A stretch of DNA of 64,000 nucleotides from Janthinobacterium sp. 67 (GCF_002797895.1 NZ_PGES01000001.1:2728001-2792000); one strand, 5' to 3'; shown: positions 44,724 to 54,174, counted from the stretch's first letter. Numbers and translations are program-made. Notes: generated by a model not told the origin, from the sequence alone.

Positions 44724-45436
44724 GCCTGCTCCCTCAAGGTTGCGCGCAGGCGCGCGACGGCCTGGGTATGCAGCTGCGAGACGCGCGATTCCGACACGCC
44801 CATCACCGCGCCGATCTCCTTCAGGTTCAGCTCTTCTTCGTAGTACAGGCCCATGAGTATTTTCTCGCGTGGCGGCAGCGCATCGATGGCATCGATCACG
44901 GATTGCCGGAAATCGGTATCGAGCAGGGACCGCAAGGGGTCGCTGTCCTCGTCCACGCAGTGGCGGTCGAGGAAGCTGTCATTGCCGTCCGGGTCGTGAA
45001 AGTCTTCGTAGTACACGAGCTGGTGGCCGCCGCCGTCGCCCAGCATTTCCTGGTAGTCGGCCAGCGACATTTTCAGCAGTTTCGCCACTTCCGACTCGGT
45101 CGGCGGGTGGCCGAGGCGCTGCTGCAAGGTGCTCATCGCCTCCTCGATCTTGCGCATGTTCTGGCGCATGCTGCGCGGCAGCCAGTCGCTGGTGCGCAAT
45201 TCGTCGAGCATGGCGCCGCGGATGCGCAGCACGGCATACGTCTCGAACTGCGCGCCATGCGTTTCTTCATAGCGGCTGATGGCATCGAGCAGGCCGATCA
45301 TGCCGGCCTGGATCAGGTCATCGACCTCGACCGAAGGCGGCAATTTCGCCTTCATATGGTGCGCCAGACGCTTCACCAGCGGAATGTGCTCCGTCAGCAA
45401 ATAGTCCTTGTTCGATTTCCCTTTGACCGTGTACAT
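44705..45436 (-). CDS. fliA: RNA polymerase sigma factor for flagellar operon (sigma-28)
   Basis: A 243-aa sigma factor that reads the TAAA-N15-GCCGATAA promoters found in this window and is blocked by FlgM. Region 2 contains VEVDDLIQAGMIGLLDAISRYEETHGAQFETYAVLRIRGAMLDELR; region 4 ends with LNLKEIGAVMGVSESRVSQLHTQAVARLR. Length is normal. It is downstream of flhG and overlaps motC. Confidence 0.98.
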   Translation of the reverse strand: MYTVKGKSNKDYLLTEHIPLVKRLAHHMKAKLPPSVEVDDLIQAGMIGLLDAISRYEETHGAQFETYAVLRIRGAMLDELRTSDWLPRSMRQNMRKIEEAMSTLQQRLGHPPTESEVAKLLKMSLADYQEMLGDGGGHQLVYYEDFHDPDGNDSFLDRHCVDEDSDPLRSLLDTDFRQSVIDAIDALPPREKILMGLYYEEELNLKEIGAVMGVSESRVSQLHTQAVARLRATLREQAWTGPA

Positions 45437-45481
45437 AGGCTGCTTATTGTTTTCTCGTCTTATCTGGTGCTACGGTTGGCT

Positions 45482-46366
45482 TCAGGCGCTGAACTGGTGG
45501 GCGCTCCCCGTCTGGTACAAGGTGCCGCCCAGCACCGGCGCCGCCGAACGGGCCAGCCGCTCGGCCAGTCCGCGAAACGCCACCGAGGCGCCGGCCAGCG
45601 GAAACGCATCGACCACGCTGCGGCCCAGGCGCGCCGCGCGGTGCAGATACTCATCGGCAGGCACCGAACCCATCGACGTCAGCTTCACGGCCAGGTAACG
45701 GCTCGCCGCCTGTGCCATATTATCGTATACCACTTTTGCCTCGGATTCGGAAGCGCCGGTGACGAGAATGCCGAACGGACGGCGTCCCAGTTCCTGGCTC
45801 AGGCGCTTGATCAGGCAGTAGGCCGCCTTGATCGAGGTGGCGCTGGTGGACACTTGCACGACGATATCGGACGACGCCATCAAGGGCACGGGGAAACAGG
45901 CGCCCTCTTCTGCCACGACGCCGTCGACGAGCACGATGCCGCTCTGGCGCGCCAGCACGTCGAAGGTCTTGCCCAGGCGGCGCAGTTCATCTTCGCCCGC
46001 GTAGTCCATGCTGTCCATCAAATGGTTGCGCGCGCCCAGGCTGGCCACGCCGAAGCCTTGCGGCACCTGATGGATGACCTGGTTCAAGCCGCACTGCTGG
46101 CGCGCCACGTCGCGCAGGCTGGCGCCGTGCGCCAGTCCCAGGCGCGCGGCCACGCCATCGCTGCCGCCGCTGGCGTCGAGCAGCAGCACGTCATTGCCGC
46201 CGTAGGCGAGCGAGGCGCCCAGGTTGACCAGCATGGCGCCCTTGTCGTCCTGCGGCGTGGCCGACAGGAACGTCATGACGCGCGGCTGCGGGCCGGCCAG
46301 CATGCGGCGCAAGCCTTCGGCCTGGTCGAAATCAAAATTAGCCAAGGTGCACCCCGCGCGCTTCAT
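45482..46366 (-). CDS. flhG: FlhG/FleN-type MinD-like protein with degenerate P-loop
   Basis: A 294-aa protein in the position of FlhG/FleN, which controls flagellar number with FlhF. The N-terminal activation motif is intact (FDFDQAEGLRRML, 11-23). The ATPase core is altered: where the family has SGKGGVGKT, this protein has SATPQDDKGAM (35-45), keeping one Lys but not the deviant Lys or the glycines. The usual DxGxG after strand 4 is VDGVVAEEG. ATP binding is therefore doubtful. The ATG at 46366 overlaps flhF; a TTG at 46345 that gives LANFDFDQ is an alternative start. Confidence 0.88.
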   Translation of the reverse strand: MKRAGCTLANFDFDQAEGLRRMLAGPQPRVMTFLSATPQDDKGAMLVNLGASLAYGGNDVLLLDASGGSDGVAARLGLAHGASLRDVARQQCGLNQVIHQVPQGFGVASLGARNHLMDSMDYAGEDELRRLGKTFDVLARQSGIVLVDGVVAEEGACFPVPLMASSDIVVQVSTSATSIKAAYCLIKRLSQELGRRPFGILVTGASESEAKVVYDNMAQAASRYLAVKLTSMGSVPADEYLHRAARLGRSVVDAFPLAGASVAFRGLAERLARSAAPVLGGTLYQTGSAHQFSA

Positions 46367-47666
46367 TGTTGCGGGCGGCCGCCTGCGCCATCAGCAGCGG
46401 CAGTTCGGCATCGGAAAACTGTGTGGCCGCCGAGTCGCGCTTGAGCTTGAAGGCGCGGTCGATCAGGTAACCGCGGTCGGCCAGGTACAGGTCTTCCGGC
46501 ACGCGCTGGCCATTCGACACATAGAACAGGTTCAGCTTCTGGCGGATCACCACGTCGAGCACGTTGCCGATCGAGGCCGCTTCATCGAGCTTGGTCATGA
46601 TGCAGCCGGCCAGGCCGCTGCCTTGATACGCGCGCACCACTTCGTTGAGGGTTTCCTGCGTCGCCGTGGAGTTCAGGCACAGCAAACGCTTCACGTCGGC
46701 GCCGGCGCCCGACAGCATGGCCACCTGCTCCGTCACCATCTGGTCGCGCTGGCTCACGCCCACCGTATCGATCAGCACCGTGTGCTTGTTCTTCAATTCT
46801 TTCAGGGCGATGCGCAAGTCCGCTTCATCCTTCACGGAATGCACCATCACGCCAAGGATCTTGCCGTAGATGCGCAGCTGTTCATGCGCGCCGATACGGT
46901 AGGCGTCCGTGGTGATCAGGGCCAGCTTTTCCGGGCCATGGCGCATCACGCAGCGGGCCGCCAGCTTGGCCGTGCTGGTGGTCTTGCCCACGCCGGTCGG
47001 GCCGACCAGGGCGAACACGCCGCCCTGCTCGAGCATGGCGTCTTCATTGGCCACCGTATTGAGGTTGCGGCTGAGGACCGTCTTGATCCAGCGCATGCTT
47101 TGCGCGCCGTCGAGGCCGGCGGGCAGCTTGTCGATCAGGTAGCGCGCCAGGCTGGCGGAAAAACCGGCGGCCAGCATTTCGCGCAGCACGACGGCTTTTT
47201 GCGGTTCGCGCTGCTGCGTCGAACCCCAGGAGATTTCCGCCAGCTGGGTTTCCATCATGCCGCGCATGGCGCGGATTTCATTCATCATGCCGCTCATCTC
47301 GGCGGCGGCGTTCTCTTTGACGTGCGCCAGCGCGCTGGCCATCATCTGCTGCATGCGGGCCATGTCCACTGGCTCGGAGGCAGCCTGGCGCGGCGCGGCA
47401 GGACGTGGCGCGGCCGGGCGCTGGGCCGGGGCGGCCGGACGCTGCGGCGTGGCGAACTGGGTCTGCAACTGGGGACGGGGCTGGGCCATTTCGGACGCGG
47501 CCGGCGGCGAAGCGAGCGAAGCGGCATCGTCATTGGCCAGCGCGAGGATTTCCACCACGCCATCGGCCTGGCGGTTCGACAGGATCACGGCATCGGGGCC
47601 CAGCGCTTCGCGCACCTTGCGCAGCGCATCGCGCGACGAGGCGCCCGTAAATTTCTTCACATTCAT
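46338..47666 (-). CDS. flhF: Flagellar biosynthesis SRP-like GTPase FlhF
   Basis: A 442-aa GTPase that sets flagellar placement. The N-terminal basic segment (MNVKKFTGASSRDALRKVREALGPDAVILS) is followed by a Pro/Ala-rich linker, a helical N domain, and the G domain with GPTGVGKT at 222-229 and LALITTDAYRIGAHEQL. GGGAGG six bases before the ATG at 47666 sets the start. It overlaps flhG by 29 bases. Confidence 0.97.
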   Translation of the reverse strand: MNVKKFTGASSRDALRKVREALGPDAVILSNRQADGVVEILALANDDAASLASPPAASEMAQPRPQLQTQFATPQRPAAPAQRPAAPRPAAPRQAASEPVDMARMQQMMASALAHVKENAAAEMSGMMNEIRAMRGMMETQLAEISWGSTQQREPQKAVVLREMLAAGFSASLARYLIDKLPAGLDGAQSMRWIKTVLSRNLNTVANEDAMLEQGGVFALVGPTGVGKTTSTAKLAARCVMRHGPEKLALITTDAYRIGAHEQLRIYGKILGVMVHSVKDEADLRIALKELKNKHTVLIDTVGVSQRDQMVTEQVAMLSGAGADVKRLLCLNSTATQETLNEVVRAYQGSGLAGCIMTKLDEAASIGNVLDVVIRQKLNLFYVSNGQRVPEDLYLADRGYLIDRAFKLKRDSAATQFSDAELPLLMAQAAARNNEARGVHLG

Positions 47667-47880
47667 GACCGGCCTCCCAAGGCGGGGGTGGCGCAATATT
47701 GGCTGAACTGTGTGACCATCATCGACTCCTGTTGCTTGAGTGCTGTCTTCCACATGGACACAGATCACCCGGACAGTTTCCATTATTAGCGATGCTTGCA
47801 GGAAACGATCGAAGGAACAGGGCGGGAAAGTACCCGTTATTCAGTTTGCCGGGAGGAAATTGATGTTTTTCTTGACCCAA

Positions 47881-47921
47881 ACGAAGGCTGGGGTCAGACC
47901 CGGCGGGTCTGACCCCGGTAC
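47881..47921. repeat. GGGGTCAGACCC palindromic repeat between flhA and flhF
   Basis: GGGGTCAGACCC-ggc-GGGTCTGACCCC: twelve-base perfect arms around a three-base loop (47890-47916), flanked by ACGAAGGCT and GGTAC. It resembles the left and right ends of the element at 33.3 kb. It lies just after the flhA stop codon, so it is likely to end or stabilise that transcript. Confidence 0.8.
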
Positions 47922-47933
47922 TAATGAAGATAA

Positions 47934-50030
47934 CTACTGCGCGCCCACCAGCGCCGTGACGCGGATCGTCTTGGTTTCCGGCACTTCCGCATGCGACAGC
48001 ACCTTGAGTTGCGGCAAGGCGCGGCGCAGGAAGCGCGACAGCAGGGCGCGCAGCGGCGCCGGCACCAGCAGCACCGGCGTCAGGCCCAGCGCTTCCTGCT
48101 GCTGGGCAGCCAGGCCCGCCTGGTGGGCGATGGTGTCGGCCAGGCCCGGCTCGATGCCGGCGCCGTCGCCGCCATTGCCCATCGCCTGCATCAGCAAACG
48201 CTCGAGGCGGCTGTCGAGCGTCATCACGGACAGTTCGGCCGCGCCGGGGAACAGTTGCTGCACGATGGCGCGGCCCAGGGACACGCGCACCAGCGCCGTC
48301 AGCTCGTTCGGGTCTTGCGTGCTGACCGTGTACTCGGCCAGGGTTTCGATGATGGTGCGCATGTCGCGGATGTGCACGCCTTCGGCCAGCAGGTTCTGCA
48401 GCACTTTCTGCAGGGCCGACAGCGACAGCATCTTCGGCACCAGGTCTTCCACCAGGCGCGGCGCGTCCTTGCCCAGGTGATCGAGCAAGGACTGCACTTC
48501 CGCGCGGCCCAGCAACTCCGACGCATGCGAGGTGATCAGGTGATTCAGGTGCGTGGCCACCACGGTGCCCGCATCGACGACCGTGTAGCCCATCGATTGG
48601 GCCTGGTCGCGCAGGCTGGCGTCGATCCAGGTGGCGGGCAAGCCGAACGCAGGGTCGTTCGTGGCCAGGCCCGGCAAGGTGCCGCTGGCCATGCCGGGGT
48701 TGATGGCCAGGAACTGGCCGTTGAACGCTTCGCCCACGCCCACTTCCACGCCCTTCAGGGTTATGCGGTAGGCGGACGGCTTGAGTTCCAGGTTGTCGCG
48801 GATGTGCACGGGCGGCGCCAGGAAGCCCACTTCCTGGGCGAACTTCTTGCGGATGCCTTTGATGCGCTTGAGCAATTCGCCACCCTGCGTCTTGTCGACC
48901 AGGGGAATCAGGCGGTAGCCCACTTCCAGGCCCAGGGTATCGACGGGCATGATGTCTTGCCAGCTGGCTTCTTCCTGCTCGGGCGCCACGGTCGCTTGCG
49001 GCGCTTCGGCCGGCTTCTCGGCCGCCTCCTTCGCCTGCTCGCGTTTCTTGCTGATCAGATAGGCGGCTCCCGCCAGCATGGATGCCAGCAGGATGAAGAC
49101 CATGTTCGGCATGCCGGGAATGAGGCCCATGCCGCCGATGATGCCGGCGGTAATATACAGCACTTGCGGTTTCGCAAACAGCTGGCCCACCAGCTGGGTG
49201 CCGATGTCCTGTTCGCTGGCCACGCGCGAGACGACGATACCGGCCGCCGTGGAAATGATCAGCGAAGGAATCTGCGCCACGAGGCCGTCACCGATGGCGA
49301 GCAAGGTGTAGTTCTTGAGCGCATCGGCAAAACCCATGTCGTGCTGCAGCAAGCCCACCAGCAGGCCGCCGATGATATTGATGACGGTGACCATGATGCC
49401 GGCGATGGCGTCGCCGCGCACGTATTTGCTGGCACCGTCCATGGCGCCGTAGAATTCCGCCTCCTGCGCCACTTCCGTGCGGCGGCGGCGCGCTTCGTCT
49501 TCGCCGATCAGGCCGGCGTTCAGGTCGGCATCGATGGCCATCTGTTTACCTGGCATGGCGTCCAGCGCGAAGCGGGCGCCCACCTCGGCGATACGGCCCG
49601 CGCCCTTGGTCACGACGGTAAAGTTGATGATGGTCAAAATAATGAAGACGACGATACCGACCGTGTAATTGCCGCCGATCAGGAAGTGACCGAACGCTTC
49701 AATCACCTTACCGGCCGCGTCGGCACCCGTGTGGCCTTCCGTCAGCACCACGCGCGTGGACGCCACGTTCAGCGACAGGCGCAGCATGGTCGACACGAGC
49801 AAAATGGTCGGGAACGCCATGAAGTCGAGCGGCTTGACCGTATACAGCGCCGTCAGCAGCACGATGATCGATAGCGCGATATTGAAACTGAAGAAGATGT
49901 CGAGGATGAAGGCGGGCAGCGGCAGCACCATCATCGCCAGCAGCATGATGATGATGACCGGCGCGGCGATGCCCTTGCTGGCGTTGCCTTTCAATCCGCT
50001 GAGCCAGGCTGGCATGGTCAGGCCGTTCAT
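47934..50030 (-). CDS. flhA: Flagellar export gate protein FlhA
   Basis: A 698-aa export motor with eight N-terminal membrane helices (about 20-320) and a large cytoplasmic ring domain. FHIPEP signature region RFALDAMPGKQMAIDADLNAGLI is intact. The C-terminal domain includes LGLEVGYRLIPLVD. Overlaps flhB by four bases. Confidence 0.98.
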   Translation of the reverse strand: MNGLTMPAWLSGLKGNASKGIAAPVIIIMLLAMMVLPLPAFILDIFFSFNIALSIIVLLTALYTVKPLDFMAFPTILLVSTMLRLSLNVASTRVVLTEGHTGADAAGKVIEAFGHFLIGGNYTVGIVVFIILTIINFTVVTKGAGRIAEVGARFALDAMPGKQMAIDADLNAGLIGEDEARRRRTEVAQEAEFYGAMDGASKYVRGDAIAGIMVTVINIIGGLLVGLLQHDMGFADALKNYTLLAIGDGLVAQIPSLIISTAAGIVVSRVASEQDIGTQLVGQLFAKPQVLYITAGIIGGMGLIPGMPNMVFILLASMLAGAAYLISKKREQAKEAAEKPAEAPQATVAPEQEEASWQDIMPVDTLGLEVGYRLIPLVDKTQGGELLKRIKGIRKKFAQEVGFLAPPVHIRDNLELKPSAYRITLKGVEVGVGEAFNGQFLAINPGMASGTLPGLATNDPAFGLPATWIDASLRDQAQSMGYTVVDAGTVVATHLNHLITSHASELLGRAEVQSLLDHLGKDAPRLVEDLVPKMLSLSALQKVLQNLLAEGVHIRDMRTIIETLAEYTVSTQDPNELTALVRVSLGRAIVQQLFPGAAELSVMTLDSRLERLLMQAMGNGGDGAGIEPGLADTIAHQAGLAAQQQEALGLTPVLLVPAPLRALLSRFLRRALPQLKVLSHAEVPETKTIRVTALVGAQ

Positions 50031-51223
50031 GGTGTGCTTCCTTTATTCTTGTCTGCCGCGTCTGCCGCGGGTTTGGTCTGCGACGCGGGGTCGAGCGGGT
50101 CGAGCTCGGGCGGCACGTCGAGTTTTTTCGGCTTGTCGGGGCGTTCGCCGTGGCCGCTGCCATAGCTGCGCAACTGGAACACATAGGCCAGCACTTCGGC
50201 CACGGCGCCATACAGCGCCTCGGGAATCTCGTCGCCGATGTCCGTGTGCTTGTACAGCGCGCGCGCCAGGGCGGGCGCTTCGAGGATGGCGACCTTGTGT
50301 TCGCCCGCCAGTTCACGGATCTTCGCCGCCACTTCGTCGATACCCTTGGCCACCACCTGCGGCGCGCCGCGCGAATTCTCGCCATACTTCAGCGCCACCG
50401 CGTAGTGGGTAGGATTCGTTACCACCACGTCGGCCGTCGGCACGTCGGCCATCATGCGGCGGCGCGACATTTCATGCTGCATCTGGCGTATCTTCGCCTT
50501 GATCTGCGGATTGCCGTCCGATTCCTTCGACTCTTGCTTGACTTCCTGCAAGGTCATTTTCATCTTGTTGGCGTAGTGCCACATCTGGTACGGACCGTCG
50601 ATGGCGGCGATCAGGCCCAGCGCGCCGACGATCAGCAAAAAGGCCGTGATCAGCAGGCTGATCAGATGGGCCGAACCGGCGCGCAAGGATTCCACCGACA
50701 GGCCCAGCACGGCGTCCTTTTGATGCTGCATCACCATCCAGGCGACGACGCCGACGACGAGGGTCTTGGCGATGGCCTTGAGCAACTCCACCAGCGCGTT
50801 CTTCGAAAACATATTGCCCAGGCCGCGAATCGGGTTGAGCTTGCCAAAATTCGGGGTAAATGCCTTGGAACTGAACAGCCAGCCGCCCACCAGCACGGGC
50901 GAAGCCAGGGCGACGAGCATGATGGCTGCGGCGTACGGCAGACAAGTCAGCAAGACCGAGCCCACGTCATAGCCGATGCGCAACATCATCGCATCCGGAT
51001 TGAGGATTTGCTCGCGGTCCAGCGTCAGTCCGGAAACCATGACGGCCGTCAGCCGCCGCACGATGGCGTCGCCGGCAAACCACAGGCAGCAGCCGGACGC
51101 CATCAGCACCGTAAACGTGGCCACTTCACGCGATCGCGGAACGTCGCCTTCCTCACGCGCCTGCTCGAGGCGCTTCGGTGACGCGGCTTCGGTCTTTTCT
51201 GCGTCGCTGTCTTCCGACATCAA
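50027..51223 (-). CDS. flhB: Flagellar export switch protein FlhB
   Basis: A 398-aa export gate and substrate-specificity switch. The autocleavage site NPTH is at residues 270-273 (VVTNPTHYAVALKY), so this copy can be cleaved. Four membrane helices precede it. N-terminal motif KTEAASPKRLEQAREEGDVPRS. The C-terminal tail is Lys/Asp/Pro-rich. It is the first gene of the flhB-A-F-G-fliA-motCD unit. Contrast with the cleavage-less partial homologue at 8806-9132. Confidence 0.98.
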   Translation of the reverse strand: MMSEDSDAEKTEAASPKRLEQAREEGDVPRSREVATFTVLMASGCCLWFAGDAIVRRLTAVMVSGLTLDREQILNPDAMMLRIGYDVGSVLLTCLPYAAAIMLVALASPVLVGGWLFSSKAFTPNFGKLNPIRGLGNMFSKNALVELLKAIAKTLVVGVVAWMVMQHQKDAVLGLSVESLRAGSAHLISLLITAFLLIVGALGLIAAIDGPYQMWHYANKMKMTLQEVKQESKESDGNPQIKAKIRQMQHEMSRRRMMADVPTADVVVTNPTHYAVALKYGENSRGAPQVVAKGIDEVAAKIRELAGEHKVAILEAPALARALYKHTDIGDEIPEALYGAVAEVLAYVFQLRSYGSGHGERPDKPKKLDVPPELDPLDPASQTKPAADAADKNKGSTP

Positions 51224-51359
51224 TCAACTCCGGTGAAGTCCTGCAGCCTGGCTAGGCGCAATACGGACTGGGCATGGAGCATTATCGGTTCCAGCGAGAG
51301 AATGCCATCGGGGGAACAGGGGGGCAATTCCCCTGTATTTCCTTTGCTCCTCAGAAACC

Positions 51360-52358
51360 TTAGCGCGACTTCCTGGCTTCCGCCTGCTTCACCGTCTGTT
51401 CGATGGCGCCAAACAGCGATTTGCCGTCATCACCCAGCATTTCCAATCGAACAACATCACCAAACAGCAGATACGGTGTGCTGGCGACACCATCGGCGAT
51501 CATCTCCTGGTTACGTCGCTCAACGATACTGGAAAAGCCCTTCTTGACTTCCTTGTTGGCGACGCCGCCCGCGCTGACCACGCTGCCGGCGCGCGCATTG
51601 CGCGTCTGGCACAGATGGGCGAGCAATTGCGGGTAATTGAAGGCCATGTCGGCGCCCGCGTGGGGCTGGCCCGTCAATTTGCCGTTCAGGCTGCAGCGCA
51701 AGGCGTAATGCACCTTGCCGCCGCGCCAGGCGTCGCCCAGTTCGTCGGGCGTAATCGCCACGGGAGAACAGGCCATGGCCGGTTTCGCTTGCAGGAAGCC
51801 ATAGCCGCTGGCCTGCTCGTCGGGCGCCAGGTTGCGCAGGGTGATGTCGTTAACCAGCATCAACAGCTTGATGTTCAGGTGCGCCTGGTCAGGCGTCGAC
51901 CCCATGGCCACGTCGTCCGTGATGGCGGCGATGCCGGCCTCGTAATCGATGCCCCACTGCTCGTGCGCCAGGATAATGTCATCGTGGGCGCCGAGGAAAT
52001 CGTCGCTGGCGCCCTGGTACATCCTTGGCGCATCGCGCAAATTGGCGGGCGTCTCGACTCCCGCCGCCTTGCAGGCCCGCTCGATCTGCTGCAGATAGGA
52101 TGCGCCTGCCACGCGCAAGCTGCTGCGCGGCAAAGGCGCCATGCAGTTGGCAGGATCGAACTCGAAGGCGCGATGGCCGCGGCCGCTATTGATGGTCTGG
52201 TACAGCAAGTCGAGCTGGGGCGCGATGAAACTCCAGTCGTCGAGCGCCTTTTGCAGGGTCGAGGCGATGCCATCGGCCAGGTGGGCCGTTTTCAGGTCGC
52301 GCGAGACGACAGCCAGCTGGCCATCGCGCGTGCCATCTTTTAGAGTTGCTAATTTCAT
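51360..52358 (-). CDS. Fumarylacetoacetate hydrolase family protein
   Basis: A 332-aa FAH-family enzyme. Conserved metal-site region includes HEQWGIDYEAGIAAITDDVAMG; other family blocks are LLMLVNDITLRNL, NGKLTGQPHAGADM and TPYLLFGDVVRLEMLGDDGKSLFGAIEQ. It probably cleaves or hydrates a diketo acid in aromatic or amino acid breakdown; no pathway partners are next to it. It starts downstream of an rsuA-like gene terminator. Confidence 0.9.
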   Translation of the reverse strand: MKLATLKDGTRDGQLAVVSRDLKTAHLADGIASTLQKALDDWSFIAPQLDLLYQTINSGRGHRAFEFDPANCMAPLPRSSLRVAGASYLQQIERACKAAGVETPANLRDAPRMYQGASDDFLGAHDDIILAHEQWGIDYEAGIAAITDDVAMGSTPDQAHLNIKLLMLVNDITLRNLAPDEQASGYGFLQAKPAMACSPVAITPDELGDAWRGGKVHYALRCSLNGKLTGQPHAGADMAFNYPQLLAHLCQTRNARAGSVVSAGGVANKEVKKGFSSIVERRNQEMIADGVASTPYLLFGDVVRLEMLGDDGKSLFGAIEQTVKQAEARKSR

Positions 52359-52403
52359 GTGCGGGAAACTTCGTCAGATGCGGGCAGTTGGAGGCTAAAG
52401 ACG

Positions 52404-52437
52404 CCAAAAAGCCGGGACATCCCCGGCTTTGGCGATC
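52404..52437 (-). terminator. Terminator after the RsuA-type gene
   Basis: Nine-base arms AAAGCCGGG (52408-52416) and CCCGGCTTT (52422-52430), extended by CGCC/GGCG further out, with a T-run when read on the minus strand. It lies 15-20 bases after the pseudouridine synthase stop. Confidence 0.88.
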
Positions 52438-52446
52438 AGGAAGAGA

Positions 52447-53157
52447 TTACGCCAGCAGCGCTATTTGCTCAGGCGTGAGATAGCACCACTCGCCTTCGGC
52501 AATGCCCAGCGATTCCAGGGTCAGGCTGCCGATGGCGGAACGGTGCAGCGCGCTGCAATGGTTGCCGGCGGCGGCCAGCATGCGCTTGACCTGGTGGTAT
52601 TTGCCTTGTTCGAGCACGATTTCCAGCTGGTGCTCTCCCCGCTTGATGCAGACGAGGGCCGCCAGCGGGGCCGGCTCATCGTGCAATTGCACGCCAGCCA
52701 ATAGCTGCGCCACCAGTTCATCCGTCACGGGCTCTTGCGTGGTGGCCTGGTAAATTTTCGGAACGTGGCGCTTCGGCGACGATTGTGCATGGATAAACGG
52801 GCCATCGTCGGACATCAGCAGCATGCCGGTCGTATCGTGGTCGAGCCGGCCGACGGGCTGGACTTCGCGCCAGGTGAACTGTTCCGGCAGCAGGGTCAGC
52901 ACGCCAGGATGATGGCTGGGCTTGCGCGAGCATTCGAAGTTGGCGGGCTTGTTCAGCGCCAGGTACAGGTGCGCGCGGTAGACCCACTCTTCTTCGAACA
53001 CGTGCAGCACCAGGCCTTCAGTCTCGACGGTGGTGCGGTAATTGGTCTGGGTGACGCCATCGATGACGACATCGCCATCCTCGATAAGGGAACGACAGTA
53101 TTTACGGGTGCCAAAACCCTGCGATTGCAGGATGCGGTCTAGGGATAATTTACTCAT
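52447..53157 (-). CDS. RsuA-family rRNA pseudouridine synthase
   Basis: A 236-aa enzyme of the RsuA/RluB/E/F family. S4 RNA-binding domain at the N-terminus (LDRILQSQGFGTRKYCRSLIEDGDV), then the catalytic domain with VGRLDHDTTGMLLMSDDG, the nucleophile being Asp106 of GRLD. KYHQVKRMLAAAGNHCSALHR is the second family motif. It is most like RsuA (16S U516) by length and motif order, but the target cannot be proven here. Confidence 0.92.
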   Translation of the reverse strand: MSKLSLDRILQSQGFGTRKYCRSLIEDGDVVIDGVTQTNYRTTVETEGLVLHVFEEEWVYRAHLYLALNKPANFECSRKPSHHPGVLTLLPEQFTWREVQPVGRLDHDTTGMLLMSDDGPFIHAQSSPKRHVPKIYQATTQEPVTDELVAQLLAGVQLHDEPAPLAALVCIKRGEHQLEIVLEQGKYHQVKRMLAAAGNHCSALHRSAIGSLTLESLGIAEGEWCYLTPEQIALLA

Positions 53158-53413
53158 GGGCGTGACTTTACCAGAAGCGGCTGACAGCGTGAAGCGGCGC
53201 CGTAGCGCGCCTGCGCCAGGCTGCGGAGGTCGCAGCAGGCTTGCGCACGCACAGATAAGCTGAAGTACAAGGTGAGATTTCGATATAAATGGCCAATTCC
53301 TTTGAGAAATATCAAGCGCTCGGAATATCGCATTGATAGACTGAAACTTCGTTAGGAATCCGCCTAATGAGCTTTAGGAATAATAACCAAGCAACGACTC
53401 ACAAGGACATTGT

Positions 53414-53797
53414 ATGAAGCATATCGATACCATCGCCTTACAAGGCAGCATCGCCGACATGCGCCAACGCATCGCCGAGGAACAGGCGGCTATGCACAAG
53501 GTGAGACTGGGCGTGGCGCGCTGGAGCAGCGCCCCTGCGCCGCAGGATGAGGACGCCCCCCCATCGCCAGCGAGCCAGACGCATTGGCATGCCGAAGCGC
53601 AATGCCATTTCATGTGCTGGCTGGAACTGGGCGGTTTTGCGCACGCGGATGCGGATGCCGACGACGTGACCACGCCCCCCATGGCAAACACGGCGTCCGA
53701 CAGAGGCTCCAGCAACAGCGTCAGCACCAGCGCTGCGGCAGCCCGTCAGGTCAACGCGTCTCCCCTGCCCGTCCACTGCAACGGCTGCGCCGTCTGA
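53414..53797 (+). CDS. Small orphan protein, function unknown
   Basis: A 127-aa ORF I do not recognise. AAGGA six bases before the ATG supports it as a gene. The N-terminus is a helix (IALQGSIADMRQRIAEEQAAMHKVRLG), followed by an Asp/His/Pro-rich centre (HWHAEAQCHFMCW; AHADADADD) and a Ser/Ala-rich tail ending PVHCNGCAV. Three Cys and several His residues could bind metal, which is speculation. A weak FliA-like box, GAAA-N15-GCCTAATG (53343-53369), lies upstream. Codon use is less biased than its neighbours. Confidence 0.5.
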   Translation: MKHIDTIALQGSIADMRQRIAEEQAAMHKVRLGVARWSSAPAPQDEDAPPSPASQTHWHAEAQCHFMCWLELGGFAHADADADDVTTPPMANTASDRGSSNSVSTSAAAARQVNASPLPVHCNGCAV

Positions 53798-54174
53798 ACC
53801 CGGCCCACCCGACCAGCCATGCCCCGCCCTCGCATGCCTGCCTTGCCGGCACATCCAGAGTACACATCCAGCGCCGTCAACCCATACGGCACGCACGACG
53901 CACAAAAGGAAACGGCGGCATTGCGCCGCCGTTCCCAAGCCCCATCGGGACTTTAGTGAGGAATGTAAATTCACTCAAAACCACATCTGCGATGCGGCGA
54001 GTAGTTCCAAGACCTGCCAATCAAGTTAGTACTGACAACATAGTTGATATATCGCCCCTCCTTGAAAAGAACTACGTCTTCACTATAGCCCAAGCGGCCC
54101 CATTTTCAAGCCAATTTACCACCTTATTGAAAACGATTCTCGATTGGATTGCCTGCCAGTCAAGAGTGATGTCC
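53798..54174. other. Gene-poor gap before sppA
   Basis: This 377-base gap holds no ORF I can support. At 53911-53933 there is a perfect nine-base hairpin AACGGCGGC/GCCGCCGTT that, read on the minus strand, is followed by TTTCCTTTT, so it may terminate the rluC-HAD-Rieske-sppA transcript. The rest (53960-54170) is AT-richer, with no palindrome or RNA gene visible. Confidence 0.5.
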
